From Synergistaceae bacterium UBA4088 (GTDB lineage Bacteria; Synergistota; Synergistia; Synergistales; Thermovirgaceae), in NCBI GenBank assembly GCA_002382605.1, contig DFYG01000134.1, positions 1 to 6,213 of the forward strand: 6,213 nt of DNA. Direction: 5' to 3'. Made by a program: the position numbers and the translations under genes. How positions within the stretch are numbered: the stretch's first letter is position 1; every line of letters begins with the position of its first letter. Positions 1 to 4,952 of this stretch are shown one piece after another. The notes beneath the pieces were generated by a model that saw only the letters and a program-made list of their open reading frames with translations, had not been told where the DNA came from and ran no database searches.

Positions 1-305
1 CCCGTGAACACGCCCCGGTCGCGCTACTCGGTGTGGGCTGTGCCTGCGTCATCGCAGCATCATTCGCGCGCATCTTCTATCGCAACGCCTTTAACGTGGG
101 CCTTCCAATCTTCGAGTCACCGGATGCCACCAGAGCGGTCCACAGGGGCGATGAGATCGAAGTCAGCCCGGCGAAAGGGCGCATCATGAACATTACAACA
201 GCCGAGTCATGGAATTTTCCTCCATTTCCGGATTTTCTTCAGGATCTCATAGAATCGGGCGGCCTTATCCCCTGGGTAAGGTCTGAGCTCGAAGAAAGAG
301 GTTAA
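1..305 (+). CDS. leuD: 3-isopropylmalate dehydratase small subunit, 3' part only
   Basis: The 3' end of leuD, cut by the window start; the reading frame is open from base 3 and the first two bases end a previous codon. The small subunit pairs with the iron-sulfur subunit LeuC in the cytoplasm and interconverts 2- and 3-isopropylmalate in leucine synthesis. The visible 100 residues start with REHAP, the tail of the family's SSREHAP signature. They continue with [20 protein letters not shown] and GLPIFE, typical of the short, archaeal/bacterial-type LeuD swivel domain (usually about 160-170 residues), so roughly 60 residues are missing. The segment GDEIEV followed by a short beta-rich stretch and a C-terminal helix ending in EERG is the normal end of such proteins. 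The TAA stop lies 3 nt before the leuB ATG, so the two genes are probably co-transcribed and translationally coupled. The internal ATG at 33 is not a plausible start because conserved motif lies upstream of it. Confidence 0.93.
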   Translation, partial: REHAPVALLGVGCACVIAASFARIFYRNAFNVGLPIFESPDATRAVHRGDEIEVSPAKGRIMNITTAESWNFPPFPDFLQDLIESGGLIPWVRSELEERG

Positions 306-308
306 TAC

Positions 309-1457
309 ATGACCACAGTGAAGAAAACATACCGCATCGCGAGGATAGACGGAGACGGAATAGGACCGGAAGTCATCTCCGAGGCAGTAAAAGTCATTGA
401 GGCGGCAGGAAGGACCCAAGGCCTGGTATTTGAGTGGACGGAGTTTCCTTTCGGGGCCCGGCACTATCTTGAAAGTGGCGAGGTCCTCTCCGGATCCGCC
501 CTTCATGCCCTCGGCGGCCATGACGCGCTCCTTCTGGGAGCGATCGGGGACCCTTCTGTCAAGCCTGGGATCCTTGAACAGGGTATCCTTCTAAAACTCC
601 GCTTCCATTTCGATCAGTTCGTTAATCTGAGACCCGCAAAGAGCTACCCGCGCGTTCCGCTACCTGTCAGATCACAATCGATCGACACCGTTGTGGTCAG
701 GGAGAACACGGAAGATTTCTACATGGGTCTGGGGGCGCGATCCAGATCAAGCCCTCTCGAAACAGACATCAGCGCCGAGAGGAGTTCCTACGCACTCCGC
801 GGCCATCTGCGCCTTGATTTCGACCCACCCTGCGCTTCGGCAGTGCAGATAGGAATAGCCACTGAGGACGCCATCAGGCGAATCACTGCCTTCGCCTGCA
901 AAACAGCGAAGACCCGCGGTGAGGACTCTTTTGTTCTGGCATCAAAATCCAACGCGCTATCCTGGATCTACGGGTTCTGGGAAGAGGTTGTTGCCGACGA
1001 GGCCAAAAAGAGGGACATGGCCTTCTCTGTAGCAAATGTGGACGCACTCTGCTATCACCTTGTCCGGGATCCCGGGCGTTACGGGGTCATACTTACGCCG
1101 AACATGTTCGGAGACATCGTCAGCGACCTTCTGGCAGGAATAGCCGGGGGGCTGGGCGTCGCCGCTGGCGCAAACATAGGGGACGGTCTTTCCATGTTCG
1201 AGCCAGTCCACGGATCAGCTCCCGACATCGCGGGGACTGGGCGGGCGAACCCCGTAGCCGCCATTCTCTCCGGGGCCATCATGCTCAGGCATCTTGGCGA
1301 GGAGAGGGCAGCCGTTGTCATTGAAAAAGCCGTAATATCCTTCTTGCGGGAAAGTCCAGCGGAAGATCTCCCCTGGGAGTTCGGTGGGAAAGCCTTTTTT
1401 TCAGGCGTCGGAGATGCCGTTGCCGAAAGGACGGGCGGAGAGGATCGAATTTCCTGA
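309..1457 (+). CDS. leuB: 3-isopropylmalate dehydrogenase (LeuB family)
   Basis: Oxidises and decarboxylates 3-isopropylmalate with NAD+ to give 2-oxoisocaproate, the third step of the leucine branch. The 382-residue protein has the beta-decarboxylating dehydrogenase fold. GDGIGPEV is at 15-22. Substrate-binding arginines align as R98, R108 and R131 (RENTEDFY, with catalytic Y138). Catalytic K213 is in SKSNAL, and the metal-binding aspartates appear to be D245 (NVDA), D269 and D273 (MFGDIVSD). The nucleotide loop HGSAPDIAGTGRANP is at 301-315. The ATG at 309 has AGAGG about 7 nt upstream and follows the leuD stop by 3 nt. The segment 79-110, around KPGILEQGILLKLRF, and the long region between Y138 and the next conserved helix resemble the subgroup of the family that also includes tartrate/malate-type dehydrogenases, more than E. 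coli LeuB. Position beside leuD makes LeuB much the best call; substrate breadth cannot be read from sequence. Confidence 0.9.
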   Translation: MTTVKKTYRIARIDGDGIGPEVISEAVKVIEAAGRTQGLVFEWTEFPFGARHYLESGEVLSGSALHALGGHDALLLGAIGDPSVKPGILEQGILLKLRFHFDQFVNLRPAKSYPRVPLPVRSQSIDTVVVRENTEDFYMGLGARSRSSPLETDISAERSSYALRGHLRLDFDPPCASAVQIGIATEDAIRRITAFACKTAKTRGEDSFVLASKSNALSWIYGFWEEVVADEAKKRDMAFSVANVDALCYHLVRDPGRYGVILTPNMFGDIVSDLLAGIAGGLGVAAGANIGDGLSMFEPVHGSAPDIAGTGRANPVAAILSGAIMLRHLGEERAAVVIEKAVISFLRESPAEDLPWEFGGKAFFSGVGDAVAERTGGEDRIS

Positions 1458-1875
1458 AGATACTGGATTTTCCCGAAATCACCAGGAATGATTACGGGGT
1501 AGTCGTTGACATGGTTCATAAGACAATCGCGGCCGAAAAGACCGCCAGCCCAAGAGAGGCAATTAGCAGACACGGCAATTGGAAAAAGAGGCAGTCAATG
1601 GAAGATTTCCAGGGACTGCCTCTTCAGCATCTCCATGTTCAAATGTCACAGTCGAAGAAGAAAAGTAAGTCTATTCCCTATCTGTCCTCGAAGTCGACAG
1701 TTGCGTCCGGCTTTTCCCTTAGTTCAGATCAATTCCGGTGACAATATCGGTTCCGAACTCCCACAGCGGAATTATAAGGACACTCCCGACGATACCTCAG
1801 TCGGTCAGAAGTCTGCCTTCTATTTTCCACCGGTACAAAAATTCCGGGGATACAGCTGCCGCATCGAAGGCCTAC
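1458..1875. other. 418-base gap between convergent leuB and ilvE, no supported gene
   Basis: This stretch separates the ends of two convergent genes. Short plus-strand frames exist here (for example from ATGs at 1506 and 1511), but their translations resemble no family I know, have poor ribosome sites and run straight through a perfect hairpin. I therefore do not call them. Minus-strand frames give only peptides of about 14 residues. The one clear element is the long hairpin at 1586-1624. A weaker repeat, AGAAG-5 nt-CTTCT followed by ATTTT (1807-1825), could slow plus-strand polymerase coming from leuB, but it is not a convincing terminator. A minus-strand TATAAT lies at 1776-1771. The gap may be decayed sequence or a long 3' UTR. 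Confidence 0.6.
1583..1624 (-). terminator. Intrinsic terminator for minus-strand (ilvE) transcription
   Basis: AAGAGGCAGTC (1586-1596) pairs perfectly over 11 bp with GACTGCCTCTT (1614-1624). A second 5-bp stem (1599-1603 with 1607-1611, loop GAT) sits inside it, separated by a 2x2 internal loop. Read on the minus strand the hairpin is followed by a run of five U (bases 1587-1583), as in an intrinsic terminator. Read on the plus strand it is followed by CAGC with no U run, so it should act mainly on transcripts from ilvE, whose stop codon is about 250 nt upstream. It could also protect the 3' end of leuB mRNA. The pairing is seen directly; the direction of action is inferred from the U tract. 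Confidence 0.72.
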
Positions 1876-2901
1876 TCACTTTACTTCAAATATCCAGCCC
1901 TCAGGCGCCTTTATGTCCCCGAACTGTATTCCCGTGAGAGTTTCATAAAGTTTCTTTGTGACGGGACCTACTTCTTTTTCGCTATGGAACACATGAAGTT
2001 TTCCCTTGTATTCGATCCCTCCTACGGGAGTTATCACGGCAGCGGTCCCGCAGGCTCCGGCCTCCGCGAATTCATCCAGTTCATCGACAAATACATCTCT
2101 TTCCTCAACTTCCATTCCGAGGTAGTCTTTTGCAACCTGCAGCAGGGACCTCCTTGTGACGCTGGGCAGGATGGACGGCGATTTGGGCGTGACGAACCTG
2201 TTGTCTCTCGTAATTCCGAAGAAGTTCGCGGCCCCTACCTCTTCTATCTTCGTATGAGTCGCCGGGTCCAGGTATATGCAGTCCGCAAATCCCTTTTCTG
2301 CCGCCAGGGCATGGGGAAGAAGGCTGGCTGCATAGTTTCCTCCTATCTTTGCGGCACCTGTTCCATTTGGGGCTGCCCTGTCGTAATCCGTTATGATGAA
2401 ATTGACAGGGGTCAGGCCACCTTTGAAATAGGCGCCTACGGGCATGCAGAATACACAGAAAATGTATTCTGAAGCAGGAGCCACACCGATATTTTCGCCT
2501 GTGCCTATCATAAAGGGTCTGATATAAAGAGTTGCGCCGGTGCCGTACGGAGGCACATAGGCATCATTCGCCTTCACGACCTGGGCACACGCATCTATGA
2601 ATTTCTCGACAGTCACCTCAGGCATCAGTATTCTTCTACAGCTATCCTGCATGCGCCTTGCATTCTGATCCGGCCTGAAAAGCTGTGTCCTGCCCTCTTT
2701 TGTGCGGTAGGCCTTGAGCCCTTCAAAGCACTCCTGCCCATAATGAAGGACATTTGAAGCTTCGCTGAAGGAGAGAATGCTGTCTTCAATCATCTCTCCT
2801 TCATCCCATTTCCCATCTTTCCACCGCGAGATGAAGCGAAGGTCTGTTTTGATGTACTTGAAACCAAGCGCCTTCCAATCGATATTCACTATCTTGCTCA
2901 T
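1876..2901 (-). CDS. ilvE: Branched-chain amino acid aminotransferase, class II type
   Basis: PLP-dependent aminotransferase (fold type IV) that interconverts Val, Leu and Ile with their 2-oxo acids using glutamate/2-oxoglutarate, the last step of all three pathways. The 341 residues match the longer class II (eukaryotic-like) BCAT group. [14 protein letters not shown] is at 53-66, RPDQNARRM at 76-84, and RPFMIGTG at 128-135. The PLP lysine is K185 in [14 protein letters not shown], a glutamate that contacts the PLP ring is in [11 protein letters not shown] (218-228), and [10 protein letters not shown] (285-294) is near the end. The ATG at 2901 is preceded by GGGAGG with 7-nt spacing. The gene is divergent from ilvNCB and convergent with leuB, so it has its own promoter (see the extended -10 at 3042-3050) and probably ends at the hairpin at 1586-1624. 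No key residue is missing. The 244-residue plus-strand frame opposite it is a shadow. Confidence 0.95.
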   Translation of the reverse strand: MSKIVNIDWKALGFKYIKTDLRFISRWKDGKWDEGEMIEDSILSFSEASNVLHYGQECFEGLKAYRTKEGRTQLFRPDQNARRMQDSCRRILMPEVTVEKFIDACAQVVKANDAYVPPYGTGATLYIRPFMIGTGENIGVAPASEYIFCVFCMPVGAYFKGGLTPVNFIITDYDRAAPNGTGAAKIGGNYAASLLPHALAAEKGFADCIYLDPATHTKIEEVGAANFFGITRDNRFVTPKSPSILPSVTRRSLLQVAKDYLGMEVEERDVFVDELDEFAEAGACGTAAVITPVGGIEYKGKLHVFHSEKEVGPVTKKLYETLTGIQFGDIKAPEGWIFEVK

Positions 2902-2924
2902 TTCATTTCCTCCCTCACCAGTAA

Positions 2925-2960
2925 AAGCATTTTTGTGCTTCCCGATATCCGGGGAGCCAC
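2925..2960 (-). promoter_or_regulatory. Two overlapping hairpins in the ilvE 5' UTR
   Basis: Hairpin A uses 2937-2944 with 2950-2957 (8 bp including one G-U, loop of 5) and can add two pairs past a bulged base, out to 2935 and 2960. Hairpin B pairs 2925-2929 with 2936-2940 (5 bp, loop of 6). They share bases 2936-2940 and cannot form together. Both lie 24-60 nt before the ilvE start, within the predicted leader. No strong U tract follows either one, and I recognise no riboswitch class. Function is unknown; the overlap may be chance. Confidence 0.3.
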
Positions 2961-2982
2961 ATGATTTCCTTTGAAGACAAGT

Positions 2983-2997
2983 TTACCGGAACGGTAA
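2983..2997. repeat. Inverted repeat TTACCG-GAA-CGGTAA
   Basis: A perfect 6-bp inverted repeat with a 3-nt centre lies in the divergent region, about 40-50 nt downstream of the predicted ilvE start of transcription. Such a dyad could be a repressor operator or a small hairpin in the ilvE leader. I do not recognise it as the site of a named regulator. Confidence 0.35.
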
Positions 2998-3029
2998 TGA
3001 TATTGCACGCCGAGAAGCATGTTTGGCGA

Positions 3030-3046
3030 ATTATTTTGAAAATTAT
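3030..3046. promoter_or_regulatory. AT-rich dyad overlapping the ilvE promoter, possible operator
   Basis: Seventeen bases with seven of eight symmetric positions matching around G3038. The dyad covers part of the ilvE -10 and the predicted transcription start, where a bound protein would repress ilvE. On the minus strand, bases 3044-3030 agree at 12 of 15 positions with the published CodY consensus AATTTTCWGAAAATT. CodY is the BCAA-sensing repressor of Bacillota, and nothing else here suggests that phylum. An AT-rich stretch gives such matches easily, so the identity of the regulator is open. Confidence 0.25.
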
Positions 3047-3050
3047 ATCA
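3042..3050 (-). promoter_or_regulatory. Extended -10 promoter for ilvE
   Basis: Read on the minus strand this is TGATATAAT, a perfect TATAAT with the TG of an extended -10. The hexamer 17 nt upstream (GGCATT) is a poor -35, which is usual for extended -10 promoters. Transcription would start near 3035 and give an ilvE leader of about 130 nt. It lies back to back with the ilvNCB promoter, whose -35 begins at 3071. Confidence 0.55.
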
Positions 3051-3070
3051 CCGGATCATCGAATAATGCC

Positions 3071-3099
3071 TTGACGTATATTTTCACGACGTGTACAAT
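3071..3099 (+). promoter_or_regulatory. Sigma-70-type promoter of the ilvN-ilvC-ilvB operon
   Basis: TTGACG (3071-3076), a 17-nt spacer and TACAAT (3094-3099) each differ from the consensus hexamers by one base and have ideal spacing. The transcript would start near 3106, giving a leader RNA of about 190 nt up to the terminator that ends at 3296. The promoter's position just before the leader ORF and attenuator fits this role. Confidence 0.75.
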
Positions 3100-3145
3100 C
3101 CCCGACAACATAGATTTATAACCGGCATCGAAAGGAGGAAACCCC

Positions 3146-3241
3146 ATGCGCGAACTGTTCTCGATCGGAAGCATTCTTATAGTCGTCCTCGTCCTCGTCC
3201 TTATTAGCTGCGGGTTCCCTCCCGGAGTGCCGGCGGACTAG
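3146..3241 (+). CDS. BCAA-rich leader peptide of the ilv operon, 31 residues
   Basis: A short ORF from ATG 3146 to TAG 3239-3241, with AAAGGAGG (3131-3138), a near-ideal ribosome site, 7 nt upstream of the start. Fourteen of 31 residues are Ile, Leu or Val, and residues 10-20 are an unbroken run, ILIVVLVLVLI, encoded at 3173-3205. The run ends 6 nt before segment 2 of the attenuator (3212), and the stop codon falls between segments 2 and 3. Its role is to sense supply of charged Ile, Leu and Val tRNAs; the product itself is probably discarded. The peptide looks superficially like a lipoprotein signal (hydrophobic core followed by LISC at 19-22), but only one basic residue precedes the core, just nine residues follow the Cys, and a terminator follows at once. 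A leader peptide therefore explains it better. It is not homologous in sequence to E. coli IlvL as far as I can tell. Confidence 0.88.
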   Translation: MRELFSIGSILIVVLVLVLISCGFPPGVPAD

Positions 3242-3271
3242 TACGCAAACGCCGGAACCGGGCCGGGACCC
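3212..3271 (+). promoter_or_regulatory. Antiterminator hairpin of the ilv leader
   Basis: GGGTTCC (3212-3218) pairs with 3265-3271 and CCCGG (3221-3225) with 3258-3262, separated by a 2x2 internal loop. A further 6-bp stem, CCGGCG (3230-3235) with CGCCGG (3250-3255), nests inside and extends the helix to 18 pairs. The structure consumes the whole left arm of the terminator, so the two cannot coexist. The leader peptide stop codon lies in the inner loop, so a ribosome there would disrupt the inner stem and reach the end of segment 2. Confidence 0.75.
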
Positions 3272-3296
3272 TTATACAGGGTCCCGGCCTTTTTTT
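3261..3296 (+). terminator. Intrinsic terminator upstream of ilvN (attenuator)
   Basis: GGCCGGGACCC (3261-3271) and GGGTCCCGGCC (3279-3289) form a perfect 11-bp GC-rich stem with a 7-nt loop, followed by seven T (3290-3296) and another T run after ATC. It stands after the leader peptide and 45 nt before the ilvN start, with no gene ending here that would need it. This marks it as a conditional terminator that controls entry into ilvNCB. Confidence 0.93.
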
Positions 3297-3341
3297 ATCT
3301 TTTTCCAGAGAATTCATTCGAGGATCAGGGGAGGGCTATTT

Positions 3342-3875
3342 ATGCAGCATACGATCAGCGTTCTGACGGAGGATCACCCGGGTGTCCTGTCACGCCTTGC
3401 GGGACTTGTCGCCAGAAGAGGCTACAACGTAAACAGCCTTAGCGTAGGAAAGACGGACCAGGCAGGTATTTCCCGTTTTACTCTCGTCGTCAACGGGGAT
3501 GATGATGCTGTCAGCCAGATCGTCAGGCAGCTTGGCAAGCTTGTGGAAACTGTGGATGTCAAAAGATTGAGCCAGGGCCCCTTCGTTGAACGCTGGATGA
3601 CGCTTGTCAAAGTAAAGGCCGCCATGGATGTCCGCCCAATGATCCTCCAGACAGCCGAACTTTTCCGCAGCCGGGTGGTCGATGTAGGAGAAGATTCACT
3701 GGTCTTTGAATCTACGGGAGACCGCGGCAAGATCGAGGCCTTTCTGGAGGCCGTAAAACCTTTTGGTGTTCTCGAGGTCGCCTCAAGCGGAGCTGTCGCC
3801 ATGGAACGGACAGGCTTTATGAACGGGCACCCGGATAGCACAAATACATCATCCCTCAGGGACGGAAGGAAGTGA
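3342..3875 (+). CDS. ilvN: Acetolactate synthase small (regulatory) subunit
   Basis: Regulatory subunit of acetohydroxyacid synthase, which activates the catalytic subunit IlvB and usually confers feedback inhibition by valine. The 177 residues hold an N-terminal ACT domain (about 3-78, starting HTISVLTEDHPGVLSRLAGL) and the C-terminal small-subunit domain (about 80-160, with VERWMTLVKVKA and DVGEDSLVFESTG). Compared with E. coli IlvH, residues linked to valine binding, G14 and N29 (in RRGYNV), are kept, while position 11 is Asp instead of Asn. Valine control is therefore likely but not proven. The last 17 or so residues are a polar tail not needed for the fold. The ATG at 3342 follows a strong AGGGGAGGG site by 6 nt. 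It is the first gene after the attenuator and lies 6 nt before ilvC, so the two are coupled. Confidence 0.95.
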   Translation: MQHTISVLTEDHPGVLSRLAGLVARRGYNVNSLSVGKTDQAGISRFTLVVNGDDDAVSQIVRQLGKLVETVDVKRLSQGPFVERWMTLVKVKAAMDVRPMILQTAELFRSRVVDVGEDSLVFESTGDRGKIEAFLEAVKPFGVLEVASSGAVAMERTGFMNGHPDSTNTSSLRDGRK

Positions 3876-3881
3876 CAGAGC

Positions 3882-4892
3882 ATGCCGCGCATCTATTACG
3901 ACAGTAACGCTGATCTCAAAAAGCTCTCAGGAAAGGTGGTTGCCGTTATCGGCTACGGCAGCCAGGGGCACGCACATTCGCAGAATCTCAGGGACAGCGG
4001 AGTGAACGTTGTTGTAGGGCTTCACGAAGGCAGCCGCTCCAGAAAAAAGGCCGCGGAGGACGGATTCAAGGTCTTCACAGTGGCAGAGGCTGTCAAACAG
4101 GGAGATCTTGTGGTTTTTCTTATGCCCGATCATATCCAGGCCGAAGTATATTCCAGGGAGATCCGTCCCAATCTGAAAAAAGGCGCGGTCCTGGTGTTCT
4201 CCCACGGATTCACCATCCACTACCACCAGGTGGAACCCCCCAGGGACGCAGACGTTTTCATGGTGGCGCCCAAAAGCCCGGGCCATCTCGTCCGCAGAAT
4301 GTACACCGAAGGGAAAGGCGTACCTGGGCTTCTTGCGATCTATCAGGATACTTCCGGAGCCACACGCGATATGGGGCTGGCTTATGCCTCGGCCATCGGA
4401 TGCGGAAGAGCCGGTGTCATTGAGACCACCTTCGCAGAAGAAACCGAGACCGACCTCTTCGGAGAACAGGCAGTTCTCTGCGGCGGGGTGACGGAACTTG
4501 TCAAGGCCGGATTCGACACCCTCGTCGAAGCTGGTTACCAGCCGGAGATCGCCTATTTCGAATGCCTGAACGAACTGAAACTTATCGTGGATATGATGTT
4601 TGAGGGCGGCCTTTCCTGGATGCGATATTCCGTCAGCGACACAGCAAAATACGGAGACAAGGTAGCCGGAAAACTTGTCATAGATGCCCATGTCAGGCAA
4701 GTTATGAAGGGTCTCCTGGAAAACGTACAGAATGGCGAATTCGCCAAGGACTGGATCCTTGAAAACCAGTGCGGGCGCCCTTCCATGAAAAAATGGGCCG
4801 AGCGGGAACAGGAACACCTCATCGAGAAGGTCGGTCAGGAACTCAGAGGCATGATGCCGTGGATGGACGCTAAACAAGCCCCTGAAAACTAG
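3882..4892 (+). CDS. ilvC: Ketol-acid reductoisomerase, class I
   Basis: Converts acetolactate and acetohydroxybutyrate to 2,3-dihydroxy-isovalerate and -methylvalerate by a Mg2+-dependent alkyl shift followed by NAD(P)H reduction. The 336 residues match the short class I form. The Rossmann motif [13 protein letters not shown] has its glycines at 24, 26 and 29. Active-site residues visible are H108, K131 (VAPKSPGH), D191 and E195 (ETDLFGEQ), E227 and E231 ([10 protein letters not shown]) and S252. The nucleotide-specificity loop reads [12 protein letters not shown] (46-57). Its serines and arginines suit NADPH phosphate binding, but His at 48 replaces an Arg often found there, so cofactor preference is not certain. 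Translation from ATG 3882 uses AAGGAAG inside the end of ilvN, so expression is coupled to ilvN. Nothing is missing from the family's core. Confidence 0.96.
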   Translation: MPRIYYDSNADLKKLSGKVVAVIGYGSQGHAHSQNLRDSGVNVVVGLHEGSRSRKKAAEDGFKVFTVAEAVKQGDLVVFLMPDHIQAEVYSREIRPNLKKGAVLVFSHGFTIHYHQVEPPRDADVFMVAPKSPGHLVRRMYTEGKGVPGLLAIYQDTSGATRDMGLAYASAIGCGRAGVIETTFAEETETDLFGEQAVLCGGVTELVKAGFDTLVEAGYQPEIAYFECLNELKLIVDMMFEGGLSWMRYSVSDTAKYGDKVAGKLVIDAHVRQVMKGLLENVQNGEFAKDWILENQCGRPSMKKWAEREQEHLIEKVGQELRGMMPWMDAKQAPEN

Positions 4893-4905
4893 ACCCGGAG
4901 AGGGA

Positions 4906-4927
4906 GGGGCGGCCCCCGGGCCGTCCC
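4906..4927 (+). repeat. GC-rich hairpin between ilvC and ilvB
   Basis: Bases 4906-4914 pair with 4919-4927 over 9 bp, including one G-U, around a 4-nt loop. No T run follows, so it is unlikely to be an efficient intrinsic terminator. It sits 13 nt after the ilvC stop and 13 nt before the ilvB Shine-Dalgarno. It could protect the upstream mRNA from 3' exonucleases, direct cleavage, or set the ratio of IlvC to IlvB. The structure is seen; the role is inferred. Confidence 0.6.
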
Positions 4928-4952
4928 GGAATACTTAGATGGAGGGTATGAC

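Larger units (their letters stand above)
3134..3296 (+). promoter_or_regulatory. Translation-coupled BCAA attenuator of the ilv operon
   Basis: Hand folding shows three mutually exclusive helices. Helix 1:2 pairs the leader Shine-Dalgarno region 3134-3144 with 3212-3222 (10 of 11 pairs, one A-C mismatch). Helix 2:3 pairs 3212-3225 with 3258-3271 (12 pairs including one G-U, a 2x2 internal loop). Helix 3:4 pairs 3261-3271 with 3279-3289 (11 perfect pairs) and is followed by seven U. The leader ORF with its BCAA codons lies between segments 1 and 2. By the established logic of amino acid attenuators, stalling for lack of charged BCAA tRNA would leave segment 2 free for the antiterminator and let polymerase reach ilvN. 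Rapid translation would favour 1:2 or mask part of segment 2 and allow termination. The pairings are seen; the regulation is inferred. Confidence 0.85.

Noticed and set aside
1506..1534. Perfect TTGACA after leuB as a promoter -35
   Set aside because: The hexamer at 17-nt spacing is GCGGCC, and no usable -10 is present at 16-18 nt.
1506..1937. Overlapping plus-strand ORFs of 143 and 76 residues after leuB
   Set aside because: Both cross the perfect hairpin at 1586-1624, have weak ribosome sites, and their translations are low in family-like pattern. One also runs into the end of ilvE on the other strand. I could not support either as a gene.
1738..2472. 244-residue plus-strand ORF opposite ilvE
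   Set aside because: It lies almost wholly antisense to a clearly conserved ilvE, has no recognisable domain and no good ribosome site. It is a shadow frame.
2902..2906. Minimal upstream ORF ATG-AAA-TGA whose stop overlaps the ilvE start
   Set aside because: The Shine-Dalgarno is only 2 nt from this ATG, too close for initiation, while spacing to the ilvE ATG is ideal at 7 nt.
3187..3324. Pairing of leader codons TCCTCG with CGAGGA upstream of the ilvN ribosome site
   Set aside because: Only six pairs over a long distance and across the terminator, and the repeated GTC/CTC codons make such a match easy by chance.
3106..3341. T-box or known riboswitch in the ilv leader
   Set aside because: I see no T-box antiterminator bulge sequence and no known aptamer core. 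The leader ORF and three alternating helices explain the region better.
3927..4877. 316-residue minus-strand ORF opposite ilvC
   Set aside because: It is exactly antisense to a complete ilvC with all catalytic residues, and is explained by codon composition of that gene.
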